Assembly: GCF_008326305.1 (NCBI RefSeq)
Contig: NZ_BIXY01000066.1
Span: 1 to 39,480 of the forward strand
DNA from: Dictyobacter arantiisoli
Lineage (GTDB): Bacteria; Chloroflexota; Ktedonobacteria; Ktedonobacterales; Ktedonobacteraceae
Direction of reading: 5' to 3'
DNA length: 39,480 bases
Of the stretch, positions 17,223 to 25,947 are shown piece after piece (within the stretch, counting starts at the first letter, position 1; every line of letters begins with the position of its first letter). Both the position numbers and the translations under genes were made by a program. The notes beneath the pieces are model-generated. The model had not been told where the DNA came from. It did no database searches and was given only the letters and a program-made list of their open reading frames with translations.

Positions 17223-18992
17223 ATGCACAACCGCGAGCGCTTTTATAAGCGTCCGATTTTTCGTCTGCTCGCTTTGATGATTGTTATTATTCCACTCATC
17301 ATTCTTGTGGTCATACGTGTCTCGGCCTCAGCTTTTCTGGGAGGGTCGGATGCTAATATTACGATTGATTATACCCACCAGATTCGCACGCTTGATCCTT
17401 TGGCGGTCGGTGGAGTGGATGAAAGCGCCTATGGCGCGCCCAATGTGCTTATCAATGATCCTTTGCAGCAACAGCGGCTACGCACGCTGGGAACAAGATA
17501 TATGCGCATCAATCTCCGCTATGCCATAGCGGGCAATCCACGCAGTCCGCTGATCTGCGGCGCACACGGCTGTGATACGCGCTGGAGCGGCGACGCCTGG
17601 GTGAATGCGATCAAGGCACTGGGCGCAGAGCCGGTACTTGAAGATCCAGTCAATCCCGGCGACTTGCCCGCGCTGGTGAAACATTTCAATAAAGATACGC
17701 ATAATTATGTGAAGCGCTGGCTCGGCGGCATCAATGAGCCCAATATGCATGGTCAGAATGGGACGACCTATAGCCAGAACTTTAATGTTACCTATGATGC
17801 GATGAAGGCGGTTGATCCTACTATTCTCATCGGTGGTCCAACACTGGCCTGGTACGATCCTGGTTTCCTGCAAACATTCCTGAAAATCTCAGGGAGTCGC
17901 GTCGATTTCCTGGATTTCCATGGCTATGCACAGGGCGCGACGCAACAGCTATCATATCCTGCTCTCTTCGCCAAGACAGCACAATATGAAACCGATATCA
18001 ACAATTTATACCGCTATGTACGTGAGATTGTTCCTCAGCGCGCCTCATCAATTGAGATTGAGGTGGGCGAGTGGGATCTGGATTCAGATGGGCATTTACT
18101 TGAATATACCCAGTTTACCAATGTCTGGGGCGCTTCGACGATAGGACATATTTTACGTGCCGGGGCCATCGATCTGGTCTATGCCGATAAGGGGAATTTA
18201 CTGCTCAAGATGGGTACGGAACTGCCCGGTGGCTCCCTCGATCAAACAACACCTATGTATCATGCGCTGGGGATGTATACGGGTGAAAACCTCTTCCGTC
18301 GCTTTGGAACGGTGATGGTGCAGGCAACATCCACCCTCCCCAATGTTGAGGTCTATGCTTCGGATAATGACAAAAACATTGTGGTGATCAATACCAGTGC
18401 CACGGCGACACAGACTGGAAAATTCCAGCTTCAGGGCCTCTCAACAGGCACCGTCGCGCAATGGCGCAAAGATCAATCCATCGCGCTCACAGCTGCCCCG
18501 CGCTTGCTCAACACATTGACGATCAACAATGGAGGCTTCAGCGCGACGCTGCCGCCCTTCTCGGTCACCACGTTTGTGATCGATCCCAATTCATCCTCAT
18601 CCTTTACGGTTCCACCGCAGGGTAGCGGTAGCACACCGACTGTACTTGCTGGCACAGCAGTGGCACAAACAGCGATCCCACCTGCTTCGCCCACGCCAAC
18701 CACAAGCGCGACGGGGAACGCCTGCGTGGGTGATGGTGTTTACGTCTATCGGGATAGCAATTATCGCGGTGTGTGCGAGAACTTCACCACCGACATACCT
18801 GACTTCGCCCAAACTACCGTTGGCAATGACGTGGCCTCTTCTATCCGCATTGTCGGACCGTACACGGCGATTCTTTATAAGGATTCGCAGTATCGGAACA
18901 CATCCTCTACCGTCACCGCCAACGTGCCGAATCTCTCTACGCTTGCTGTGGGCACCGATGCGCTCACTTCTCTGCGCGTACAACGCCGCTAA
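17223..18992 (+). CDS. Exported clan-A glycoside hydrolase with C-terminal beta/gamma-crystallin domain
   Basis: A 589-residue protein. Residues 11-38 form a signal peptide or N-terminal anchor. Residues ~45-455 are a TIM-barrel glycosidase with GINEPN (acid/base candidate E172) and IEIEVGEWD (nucleophile candidate E283), as in clan GH-A and GH39-like enzymes, followed by a small beta-domain (~370-455). A Pro/Ser/Thr linker (456-498) leads to a beta/gamma-crystallin double Greek-key domain (~500-587) with Ca-binding-type motifs NDVASS (535-540) and TDALTS (578-583). It probably cleaves polysaccharide outside the cell; the crystallin domain may stabilise or anchor it. ATG 17223 has AAGGAG upstream; an earlier in-frame start does not. 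Confidence 0.85.
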   Translation: MHNRERFYKRPIFRLLALMIVIIPLIILVVIRVSASAFLGGSDANITIDYTHQIRTLDPLAVGGVDESAYGAPNVLINDPLQQQRLRTLGTRYMRINLRYAIAGNPRSPLICGAHGCDTRWSGDAWVNAIKALGAEPVLEDPVNPGDLPALVKHFNKDTHNYVKRWLGGINEPNMHGQNGTTYSQNFNVTYDAMKAVDPTILIGGPTLAWYDPGFLQTFLKISGSRVDFLDFHGYAQGATQQLSYPALFAKTAQYETDINNLYRYVREIVPQRASSIEIEVGEWDLDSDGHLLEYTQFTNVWGASTIGHILRAGAIDLVYADKGNLLLKMGTELPGGSLDQTTPMYHALGMYTGENLFRRFGTVMVQATSTLPNVEVYASDNDKNIVVINTSATATQTGKFQLQGLSTGTVAQWRKDQSIALTAAPRLLNTLTINNGGFSATLPPFSVTTFVIDPNSSSSFTVPPQGSGSTPTVLAGTAVAQTAIPPASPTPTTSATGNACVGDGVYVYRDSNYRGVCENFTTDIPDFAQTTVGNDVASSIRIVGPYTAILYKDSQYRNTSSTVTANVPNLSTLAVGTDALTSLRVQRR

Positions 18993-18997
18993 AGCAG

Positions 18998-19029
18998 CGG
19001 GCAGGAGGATGATGAGTCCTCCCTGCCCG
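18998..19029 (+). terminator. Hairpin after the glycoside hydrolase gene
   Basis: CGGGCAGG-AGGA pairs with TCCT-CCTGCCCG with one bulged C and a 7-base loop, six bases after the stop codon. No T-tract follows because the MITE begins at 19029; the insertion may have cut off the original tract. Confidence 0.55.
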
Positions 19030-19216
19030 GGCAATACCGCTTCAATAACGAGAATCTCGATGGAGAAATGTAGGTGCGTGCCGAGGTCGCAACCTCGGCA
19101 CGCACCTACATTTCCCTTCATCATGCTCACCAATTGCGGTCTGTTCATCGCTTGTCTGCGTTCGGGTTGTTCGCGTTGTGGCACCATCCCTTCTCCGGAT
19201 TGAAGCGGTATTGCCC
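19029..19216. mobile_element. 188-bp MITE with perfect 18-bp terminal inverted repeats
   Basis: The right end ATTGAAGCGGTATTGCCC (19199-19216) is the exact complement of 19029-19046. Inside is a perfect palindrome with 22-bp arms (19066-19087 and 19092-19113, loop CGCA). No coding capacity and no obvious target duplication. It is the best-preserved of three related copies here (others at 21814-22036 and 22822-22953), so it is probably mobilised by a transposase elsewhere. Confidence 0.75.
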
Positions 19217-19326
19217 TTCACGGATGGAAGCAGACGATCCTCTTGCACCGTGGTGAGATCAAAGCGGTGACACGTCCCAGGAACGTTGATCTCACCATAG
19301 CGCATGGATTGAAGCCGGGGCTGGCG

Positions 19327-20523
19327 CTAGTTGAAGGTGATGGGAAGCGATTGGATGACGTAGACGATGCCCGTACGTACGTTGATGGGGACATCAGGCA
19401 CGCGCTTGATGTTTTTGAGCTGAGCGAGCAGCATGGGTAAAACTATCCTGGCTTCCAGGCGGGCCAGGGGCGCTCCAATACAGAAGTGGATGCCGTGGCC
19501 GAAGGTGAGATGCCGGTTGGGTTCTCGCTGGATATTGAAGTGGTCTGGATCGGGAAACTGGGCCGGATCACGGTTGGCGGAGGCATTCCAGGCCAGCACA
19601 ATAGCATTGGCGGGAATCTTTTGTCCACTCAGCTCAACCTCGCTGGTGGTACGGCGCATGGTGAACCAGACAGGCGGCAGGAAGCGCAGAATCTCTTCGA
19701 TGGCGTTAGGCATCAGCTCCGGCTCCTGGCGCAACTGCTCGGCCACAGCAGGATATTCGGTGAACAGGTACAGAGCATTGGCAATCAAGTTCTTGGTCGT
19801 CTCTTGTCCCGCCGCCAGCAAAAGGATACAGAAGCTGATCAATTCACGCTCACTTAAGCGTTCACCATCGATCTCGGCCACACTCAGGCTACTGATCAGG
19901 TCGTCCCGTGAAGCGGTGCGGCGCTCCTTGAGCAGGCGAGAGAAGAAAGCATACCTATGCGCCTCCATCGACTGACGCGACTGGATCACCGTACCCAGCG
20001 TCACAGGCTGCCCGGTATTTTCCTCCTCGCTAACCCAGCGCCGGAAGACATCCCAATCCTCATCGGGGACACCCAGCAGTTGCGCAATCACCCTGGCAGG
20101 AAAAGGAAAGGCTATATCCGCCACAACATCCATGCGACCCGTCGGCAGGGCAACATTGATAAGCTCCTGAGCGATCTCAGTCACACGGCCCGAAAGATGG
20201 TTCACCGCACGCGGCGTAAACGCCTGATTAACCAGATTGCGCAACTTGCGATGATCAGGCGGATCGGTAGCCACCACGGTCCCATTCAGAAAGCTGTTTT
20301 CCGAGAAACCAGGGATCGACTCAGATGAGAAGTGGCTATAATCGGTCACCACCTGATTGACATCCTCATAGCGAAACACCTGCCAGAGCCTGGATTGTGG
20401 ATCATAGACCACTGGCTGGTTGGAGCGCATAGAAGCGAACCACTGGAAAGTTTGAAGCGTCTGCTCGATAGTTTGGAAACGATACGCTGAAAATTCACCT
20501 TCGGAACGACTTTGTTGCTGCAT
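19327..20523 (-). CDS. Cytochrome P450
   Basis: A soluble bacterial-type P450 of 398 residues from ATG 20523, or 406 from ATG 20547. Counting from the longer start, the I-helix oxygen-activation motif is AGQETT (246-251), the ExxR pair is E285/R288, and the haem-binding loop FGHGIHFCIGAPLARLEA contains the thiolate ligand C356. DPPDHRKLRNLVNQAFTPR is the usual C-helix region. It would need ferredoxin and reductase partners, which are not nearby. The substrate is unknown; macrolide or terpenoid hydroxylation is usual for such P450s. AAAGGA eight bases before 20523 made me prefer the shorter start. It is divergent from uvsE, with an inverted repeat between them. Confidence 0.93.
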   Translation of the reverse strand: MQQQSRSEGEFSAYRFQTIEQTLQTFQWFASMRSNQPVVYDPQSRLWQVFRYEDVNQVVTDYSHFSSESIPGFSENSFLNGTVVATDPPDHRKLRNLVNQAFTPRAVNHLSGRVTEIAQELINVALPTGRMDVVADIAFPFPARVIAQLLGVPDEDWDVFRRWVSEEENTGQPVTLGTVIQSRQSMEAHRYAFFSRLLKERRTASRDDLISSLSVAEIDGERLSERELISFCILLLAAGQETTKNLIANALYLFTEYPAVAEQLRQEPELMPNAIEEILRFLPPVWFTMRRTTSEVELSGQKIPANAIVLAWNASANRDPAQFPDPDHFNIQREPNRHLTFGHGIHFCIGAPLARLEARIVLPMLLAQLKNIKRVPDVPINVRTGIVYVIQSLPITFN

Positions 20524-20593
20524 CCAGAAAATCCTTTCTCTAACCATCCCTCGCCCTCTACAAAACCTTTATAGAGGAAAGGAAGAGATATAT

Positions 20594-20608
20594 AAGAACA
20601 AAGTTCTT
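20594..20608. promoter_or_regulatory. Inverted repeat AAGAAC-AAA-GTTCTT in the P450/uvsE divergent region
   Basis: A perfect 6-bp inverted repeat with 3-base spacer next to a TATATA on the minus strand, 47-71 bases upstream of the two P450 start candidates. It resembles the Gram-positive-type SOS box (GAAC-N4-GTTC) except that the spacer is one base shorter. Confidence 0.4.
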
Positions 20609-20824
20609 TTGTTAGCATATCACATCAACCCATTCCCTCTATACGTCTGGATGCCCGCACGCGCGACATTACGCGCCCCATCCTGCTGAGTGAGCTGAGA
20701 AACATAGATGATGCAGACAAGATTGTGGGCAGGTTGACTCAAACTCTTGCTGTCAGGCGTCTCTATTCTGATACCAATACAGTCGTACGCTGAAGGAAGG
20801 AAGGAAAGAAAGAAGGAAGAAGAT

Positions 20825-21718
20825 ATGAAGCTGGGCTATGCCTGTATCAATTTGACCCTTGAGCGGACCTTCCATACCTTGCGCCTGGCAACTTTACAGG
20901 CACAGGGGATGCCATATTTGCAACAGTTGGTCAATGAGAATTTCAGCTTGCTGGCCGAAATTTTGCAGTGGAATCGTGAGCATGACATTCTGATGTATCG
21001 TCTCTCGTCAGAACTGGTGCCGTTCGGTTCTCATGACAGCGTCGATCTCGCGCAGATCGATTTTCCCTATCAGCAAGAGATTGCCGCCTTCGCAACAGGA
21101 ATGCGCCTCTCAACCCATCCCGGCCACTTTACCCTGCCCTCGGCCCAGGGGGCAATCTGGAAGAATAGTCTCAAAGACTTGCGCTATCACAGCGATCTGA
21201 TGGAACGCCTGGGCATCGATGGAGATATGGTATTACATGGCGGTGGCGTGTATAATGATCGTCCTGCCACATCTGCTCGTATTGTCCGTAATCTTCTTTC
21301 TTTACCTGCAGATATCTTTCGCCATATCCGCCTGGAGAATGATGAGCGCGCCTGGTCGGTAGCGGACCTCTTGCCTATCTGCGAAGAGACCGGCATCCCG
21401 CTAATCGTAGATAGCCTTCATCATCAGATCCTCGGCCATGAGCCATTCGCCGAACTGCCCTGGCAACGCATCCTGGCAACCTGGCATGGAAGCAGACCCA
21501 AACTCCACTATTCACAACAAGATCCAGCCAAACGGCCAGGAGCGCACAGCGCCTTCATCGAGGCACCCGCCTTCATCGCATTCAGCGCCAGCGTCGCCAT
21601 GTCGGATTACGACGTCATGCTCGAATGTAAAGGCAAAGAACTGGCCTTACTCAAGCTCCGTGAAGACCTCGCCACGCTCTCTACCGGCACCTATCAGCCA
21701 GGCCACACGGCCCTATGA
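20825..21718 (+). CDS. uvsE: UV damage endonuclease UvsE
   Basis: A 297-residue TIM-barrel metal-dependent endonuclease (UVDE family), which nicks DNA 5' to UV photoproducts and starts alternative excision repair. Typical motifs: MKLGYACINLTL at the N-terminus, MYRLSSELVPFGSH (~58-70), STHPGHFTLPS (~97-106), VLHGGGVYND (~136-145), LENDERAWSVADLLP, VDSLHH (~195-200) and KLHYSQQ (~226-232), together supplying the metal ligands and the lysine seen at the active site. Length is standard. ATG 20825 has a GAAGGAAGAAG purine tract upstream; the frame is open 26 codons earlier but without family similarity. It stands alone, divergent from P450. Confidence 0.93.
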   Translation: MKLGYACINLTLERTFHTLRLATLQAQGMPYLQQLVNENFSLLAEILQWNREHDILMYRLSSELVPFGSHDSVDLAQIDFPYQQEIAAFATGMRLSTHPGHFTLPSAQGAIWKNSLKDLRYHSDLMERLGIDGDMVLHGGGVYNDRPATSARIVRNLLSLPADIFRHIRLENDERAWSVADLLPICEETGIPLIVDSLHHQILGHEPFAELPWQRILATWHGSRPKLHYSQQDPAKRPGAHSAFIEAPAFIAFSASVAMSDYDVMLECKGKELALLKLREDLATLSTGTYQPGHTAL

Positions 21719-21813
21719 GCAATAATGAACGCAACAGACAAAAAATTCTGAATATCCCCAAATCTCATCCATAGAGACGAAACAGCAAAACAACGTAGCG
21801 AACACCCTTCACA

Positions 21814-22036
21814 GGCAATATCGCTAAAACAAAAAAATCATGATGGAGAAGTGCGCTTTCCCGTTCATCGTACGATATGTTCTCCCGTAGGCTCATCCGT
21901 ACCGCAACCATCATGCCCGTCACAGAGCGTTGGAGCGAGATGTCGGTGCGAGCAAGGGGAAAGCGCACCTCGGCTGTGACCTACGTTCTCCCTCATTCGT
22001 GTTTTTCCCCAAATTATTTTATTGAAGCGGTATTGC
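21814..22036. mobile_element. Diverged MITE, second copy
   Basis: The right end ATTGAAGCGGTATTGC (22021-22036) matches the 19.2-kb MITE; the left end GGCAATATCGCT (21814-21825) is a decayed form. GTGCGCTTTCCC (21851-21862) has a near-complement at ~21957-21969 with a one-base indel. The interior has diverged from the first copy. It fills most of the gap between uvsE and the secreted unknown gene. Confidence 0.55.
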
Positions 22037-22128
22037 TTTTCAGGGGTGGAGTCGGACACAAATGTCGTCCACTCCCCCGTAGAACGGGGGCCGCTACGTG
22101 GGCTCTCCCGTTACGGTGGTTTTTGGGT

Positions 22129-22677
22129 CTAGAGGATGTGTTGGGCGGTGCCGCGCAGCGCGATGGTGCTATAGGTGAGCCGGGCTGGCGGTAAAAGGAT
22201 GAATCCCCGGTGGTGGACATATATGCCAAGAGTCTCAAAGTGGGCTGGAACAGCGCTTATGAGGTCGATGGGCGGCAAGAGAAGCGTGAGCGCTACGATG
22301 CCAACATCGGGATTACCAGGGAAGTAGACAGTGATCAGGGTTCCGAGTGAACTATCCTGCACGCCTATATTGCTCCCATTCCACGTCTGCTTGCCCTGTG
22401 AACCCTGATAGGAGAGTTGCGCGCTTACCTGGTTGTAGGTTATGTAGGTGTGTGAACCTGTAAAGATGAAGAAGTTTGCCTCCAGTTGCGCTGGTCGCAT
22501 CCTCATCTGGCTGTTCTGCATATCCTGACTAGCGGGCGAATGACCACTATGAGTGACTGGCGCACTGGCAAAAGCGTGGGATGCCTGTGCTAGCATCAAC
22601 ACAAGCATAAGTAGAGAAGCTAATCCATACAGAGCACGTTTTCCAGCGAACTTGAAGCTATAAGGAACGAAGTACAT
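22129..22677 (-). CDS. Secreted hypothetical protein
   Basis: A 182-residue protein with a signal peptide: positive start (KFAGKR), hydrophobic ~16-30, cleavage likely after AFA near 36. The mature part is small, beta-rich and unfamiliar (FFIFTGSHTYITYNQVSAQLSYQGSQGKQTWNG; VGIVALTLLLPPIDLISAVP). ATG 22677 has AAGGAG ten bases upstream; the open frame before it reaches back 31 codons without support. A perfect TATAAT on the minus strand at 22746-22741 could be its -10 box. It lies between two MITE copies. I do not recognise a family and give no function. Confidence 0.65.
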   Translation of the reverse strand: MYFVPYSFKFAGKRALYGLASLLMLVLMLAQASHAFASAPVTHSGHSPASQDMQNSQMRMRPAQLEANFFIFTGSHTYITYNQVSAQLSYQGSQGKQTWNGSNIGVQDSSLGTLITVYFPGNPDVGIVALTLLLPPIDLISAVPAHFETLGIYVHHRGFILLPPARLTYSTIALRGTAQHIL

Positions 22678-22821
22678 AAAATCGCATCTCCTTAAAGAAA
22701 ACTTGCTGCATGAGCAAGCAGAATATACACTTCTTCTTTTATTATAATCGAATAACAAACTCATAAACATCTATAACGTTTTTCAAGCTTTAAGCTTTGG
22801 AGGCTGGCTCTCCATCCTTCC

Positions 22822-22953
22822 AGACAATATCGCTCAAAGAACGAGAATGGATGGTGCAACAACGCGAACAACCCGAACGCAGATAAGCGATGAACAGATC
22901 GCAATTGGTGAGCATGACGAAGGGAATTGTAGGTGCGTGCCGAGGTCGCAACC
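22822..22953. mobile_element. Truncated MITE, third copy (half element)
   Basis: Begins with a decayed end (ACAATATCGCT) and then matches, in inverted orientation, the 19114-19198 part of the first copy (for example ATTGGTGAGCATGACGA). It ends at 22953, just past the loop of the central palindrome (GTAGGTGCGTGCCGAGGT then CGCAACC), so the second arm and far end are lost. The break at the palindrome centre suggests deletion at a hairpin. Confidence 0.6.
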
Positions 22954-22982
22954 CCCACTTTCACCCTCAAGTTTGATGGAGG

Positions 22983-23339
22983 CTACTGGCTTCGTTCTAA
23001 GGATGTTTTCAGGCCGTTGAGATCGGCGATGATGGTATTTCGCTCGCCTATCATTGGATTGGATGCGTAGAACTTGCGTAAGGCATCTACCATTATGTTC
23101 AGTGCCAATAGTTCATCAGTGTTGATGGTGAGCATGATGGTGATGGTTGTGTTTTGTTGATCGATGGTACTCAGGAGTTTTCCCTGGACAGCTTGCAACA
23201 AGCGAAGCGTGGCATTGCGCTCCGCGGATGGCACGGTGTTTTCCCAGGCCAGACGACGATAGGATTGAATATAGGTGACCAGTTTCCGAGCTTGTGTTGG
23301 TGTCATGTGAAAGCTGATCGGAAGCGGTGCTGTGTTCAT
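22983..23339 (-). CDS. Hypothetical helical protein coupled to methyltransferase
   Basis: A 118-residue, predicted mostly helical protein (MTPTQARKLVTYIQSYRRLAWENTV; LLALNIMVDALRKFYASNP). It has no membrane segment and no family I recognise. Its ATG at 23339 overlaps the stop of the methyltransferase gene (ATGA), implying translational coupling. Upstream codons to 23402 lie inside that gene and are unlikely to be used. Coupling suggests an accessory or partner role, but nothing in the sequence shows it. Confidence 0.65.
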   Translation of the reverse strand: MNTAPLPISFHMTPTQARKLVTYIQSYRRLAWENTVPSAERNATLRLLQAVQGKLLSTIDQQNTTITIMLTINTDELLALNIMVDALRKFYASNPMIGERNTIIADLNGLKTSLERSQ

Positions 23340-24256
23340 AAGGAAGAAGCTCTTCTTCCATAGGCGGCGTGAAAGACGTAGGAGGCATGCAGTGTTTCCC
23401 ATTCCTCGGCTACACTCTGAACCCAGGCATCAAACTGCTCGGGAAGTATATTTGCCTGTATGCAATAGACACCTTTGAGCGCATTAAAGGCACTTATAAC
23501 ATTGGCTTTGAGCATTGATCCCACATGCCCGCCCCAGGCACCAAGCGGCGCGGGAATGTTTTGTATCTCAACATCCTGCACTCCCGCCTCAACCAGGAGC
23601 ATCCCTAATTGAGAGACCATCCCCATATCGAAGCCGCGTTGTTTGCTCTGATTTCCCATCCATTCAAGCAAGCGCGCCGTTTCTGGTCCTGCATTCTTAA
23701 TGGTCACCCCAATCTCCAGAATCTCTATCCAGCCCCCGGGACGCGTCACGCGAATAAGCTCCTGGATCACAGCCGGCCAGTCAGCGGTCGGGATTGCGGC
23801 AACCAGTAACCGCTGATGAACAAAGGCAAACTGCTTCTCAGGAAAGGGCAATCCCTTCAAGATATCCGCGATCATGAAAGTATAAGCAGCCGTCGAAGGA
23901 AATTGAAAGGAAGAGGAAGAAACATCCAATCCGACTGTATGCGCCTTTGGAAAGAGGCGGCTCATCTCAACCGGCCAGATACCTGTGCCGGTGCCCACAT
24001 CGAGAATGGTATCCGTCTCGGGTGCCAGCGGCGCGAGATAATGATTACCGATAGCGGCATAAAGGGCGCGATGTTGAAAATTGAGACGCGTATCTTCTTG
24101 CGCATCTTTGGGTAAAAAATAAGGAGTATCCGTCAGGCGAGCACGATCATCGATAGAACGTGGAACCGTTAGGTGCGGTTCTGGCGGAGTTGATGAATGA
24201 TCAGGAGTAAAAATAACTGTCTGGCGACGACGGAAAGGCCACTGGCGAAGTTTCAT
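23336..24256 (-). CDS. Class I SAM-dependent methyltransferase
   Basis: A 306-residue protein. Residues ~82-200 form a Rossmann-type methyltransferase: motif I TILDVGTGTGIWPVEMSRLFP (83-103), acidic end of strand 2 in TVGLDVSS, FAFVHQRLLVAAIPTADWP, and the later motif IRVTRPGGWIEILEIG. This resembles UbiE/Methyltransf_25-type enzymes of Chloroflexota whose substrates are small molecules or unknown. The first 50 residues are polar. ATG 24256 has AAAGGGA upstream; an earlier frame start has none. A promoter lies ~110 bases upstream. It is followed in a 4-base overlap by the helical unknown. Confidence 0.85.
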   Translation of the reverse strand: MKLRQWPFRRRQTVIFTPDHSSTPPEPHLTVPRSIDDRARLTDTPYFLPKDAQEDTRLNFQHRALYAAIGNHYLAPLAPETDTILDVGTGTGIWPVEMSRLFPKAHTVGLDVSSSSFQFPSTAAYTFMIADILKGLPFPEKQFAFVHQRLLVAAIPTADWPAVIQELIRVTRPGGWIEILEIGVTIKNAGPETARLLEWMGNQSKQRGFDMGMVSQLGMLLVEAGVQDVEIQNIPAPLGAWGGHVGSMLKANVISAFNALKGVYCIQANILPEQFDAWVQSVAEEWETLHASYVFHAAYGRRASSL

Positions 24257-24367
24257 GCGACATCCCTTTCGAGAACAAGGCAAGAGGCACACTGAAGCAC
24301 ATTTCTCTCCCAAAAGCATTTCCGTCAGCATCTTCGCTTACGAACTCATAAAAAGTGAGAGGAGCGC

Positions 24368-24397
24368 TGTATAACAATAAATATGTATCTATGTGAA
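24368..24397 (-). promoter_or_regulatory. Promoter of the methyltransferase operon
   Basis: On the minus strand TTCACA (24397-24392), 18 bases, TATACA (24373-24368). Each box has one mismatch to consensus. The leader is about 105 bases. Confidence 0.5.
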
Positions 24398-24555
24398 TAA
24401 CGAGATCATATCCGTTATGTAACGCCAGGAATGTGTGCTAAACGCGTATCATAGGTCGTTTGGCAGAATACGCAAAGCCGAGTATTCTCTCATCAGAGCG
24501 AGAATGAACATGAAAAGGTATTAGATCTGTACATATGGATTGCCTATCCACAGAT

Positions 24556-24614
24556 AGTGTTTAATTCCCACTCCCATCGGGATCTTGCTGCTCACTGGCT
24601 GGCAAGCGTGTCTC
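24556..24614 (+). repeat. Partial copy C of the multi-hairpin repeat
   Basis: Matches the 5' part of copy B (33439 onward): the shared core is ATTCCCACTCCCA-CGGGATC. It stops before the long palindrome, after GGCTGGCAAGCGTG. It is a truncated copy between the methyltransferase promoter and DUF3147 genes. Confidence 0.65.
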
Positions 24615-24641
24615 ACTATGCTTCCAATAGTACTTCCACGA

Positions 24642-25040
24642 CTATCCTCTATTCACTTTCAACAATTTGGCTTTGAAGCATATGGCGTAGAGAGCTATGC
24701 CACAGACAAACCAGAGCACGAGTCCTAACAGCAAAGAGACAGTTCCCGCCATCACGCCCAGCGTGACGCTGACAAATATTGCCGTCAGGACAAATGAGAT
24801 CGCGCCAATGATGCCTCCACGCGCATCTGCTTCAGCATCATGCTTCCCATCCTGGCGACGAATAATGGTCAGGCTCGCCAGCAGGATTGCGGGAAAGGCG
24901 GTAAAAATTCCTCCGATGCGGGGATTGATCCAATGGCCGATAAGGGCCGCGATGACCGAAATAATTCCTCCAAAGAGGAAGCGAATGGCGTAATCTTTCC
25001 ATTGAATATGTCTTAACTGTGAAAAATCAACCTTCCACAT
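24642..25040 (-). CDS. DUF3147 family membrane protein
   Basis: A 132-residue membrane protein with four predicted helices and the DUF3147-typical loop NPRIGGIFTAFPAILLASLTI (~43-63). The family is related to GlpM and has no established biochemical role. ATG 25040 has GGAGGAG upstream; the frame is open 22 codons earlier without support. It is the second of two adjacent DUF3147 genes (gap 93 bases), which may assemble as a two-subunit membrane unit. A cytoplasmic His/Asp/Glu-rich loop (RRQDGKHDAEADARG) separates the two halves. Confidence 0.8.
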   Translation of the reverse strand: MWKVDFSQLRHIQWKDYAIRFLFGGIISVIAALIGHWINPRIGGIFTAFPAILLASLTIIRRQDGKHDAEADARGGIIGAISFVLTAIFVSVTLGVMAGTVSLLLGLVLWFVCGIALYAICFKAKLLKVNRG

Positions 25041-25133
25041 AGCATGCTCCTCCAAATTTGCACAACCAGGAACCATGGCACAGCACATCCTGTATGATCC
25101 TGGCAAGGTCCTACTGCTCGCTATTCAGTCAGA

Positions 25134-25484
25134 TTACCAGCCCAGCATGAAACGTAGGACAGCAAAGGTGCCAAATGCCACCACAAACCAGCCAGCCAGT
25201 GATCCCATTAAGCCAGGGAAAAGCTTATAGCGCTTGATGGCTGGTGTTGCTACGAGACAATAAAAAATCATGCCGACCGCGCCCGCAATAGCCCCTTGCG
25301 CGGTAAGAGTCGCATGGGCCGCGCCTTTCGTACAGAGCGTAATCACCAATCCCGCCATGAAGACAGAAGGGGCCGCAGAAAAAAAGCCGCCAAATTGCTT
25401 CGGCTGGCAGATCTGGGATATCAGCGCAAAAATACAGACGAGAAGACCGCCGGCAAGAAACCTGGCAAGATACTCCAATAGCAT
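25134..25484 (-). CDS. DUF3147 family membrane protein (paralogue)
   Basis: A 116-residue membrane protein with about four helices and the same loop as its neighbour (QPKQFGGFFSAAPSVFMAGL). I chose ATG 25484, preceded by TTGGAG at a 6-base spacing, over TTG 25496. The two DUF3147 genes are about equal in size but clearly diverged, so the duplication is old. Probable operon with the gene at 24642. Function unknown. Confidence 0.75.
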   Translation of the reverse strand: MLLEYLARFLAGGLLVCIFALISQICQPKQFGGFFSAAPSVFMAGLVITLCTKGAAHATLTAQGAIAGAVGMIFYCLVATPAIKRYKLFPGLMGSLAGWFVVAFGTFAVLRFMLGW

Positions 25485-25947
25485 ACGTGGCTCCAATCCA
25501 TCGCTTCAAAAACATACGCTGCAACACAAAACACCTCAATCCATCTTTTTTCATGCCGCGTTCAAATTCCTGCCAGTCTGTTCACTCTATGCCATAAGGA
25601 TAGGTCGTAGGAGGCGTAAAAGAGTTCGTTCCTCTAATCTTATAGGTCCAGCGGCAAAACATGACGGGTCTTCATATGGAGAAGCGCTATATTTTGTACG
25701 GACCAGCGAAATGACTGGATGCAAATAGTATCAACATGTTAACAAGCTGAACATCTGGCAGTGGGATTGCGGGCCAGGAAGATGCATCAGACACAGCAAA
25801 GGAAGAGTGAGATTCCCCTATTGCTCCTATTTTGTGCCCTGTCTCAGGCTATAAATGAACCTTTTATGCATGCTCATACGTGCCTCAAGAAGACAACTAG
25901 CAATAGACGCCAGGGGATAAATTGCGCCTATGTACAGGGAACGATAT
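25485..25947. other. Divergent intergenic region
   Basis: 460 bases between DUF3147 (minus) and the lipoprotein operon (plus). It must hold both promoters; no convincing boxes or repeats were found. Open frames here are antisense shadows or lack family resemblance. Confidence 0.5.

Noticed and set aside
18597-19187. Minus frame of 196 codons opposite the glycosidase tail and MITE
   Set aside because: Shadow of the crystallin-domain coding region running into repeat DNA.
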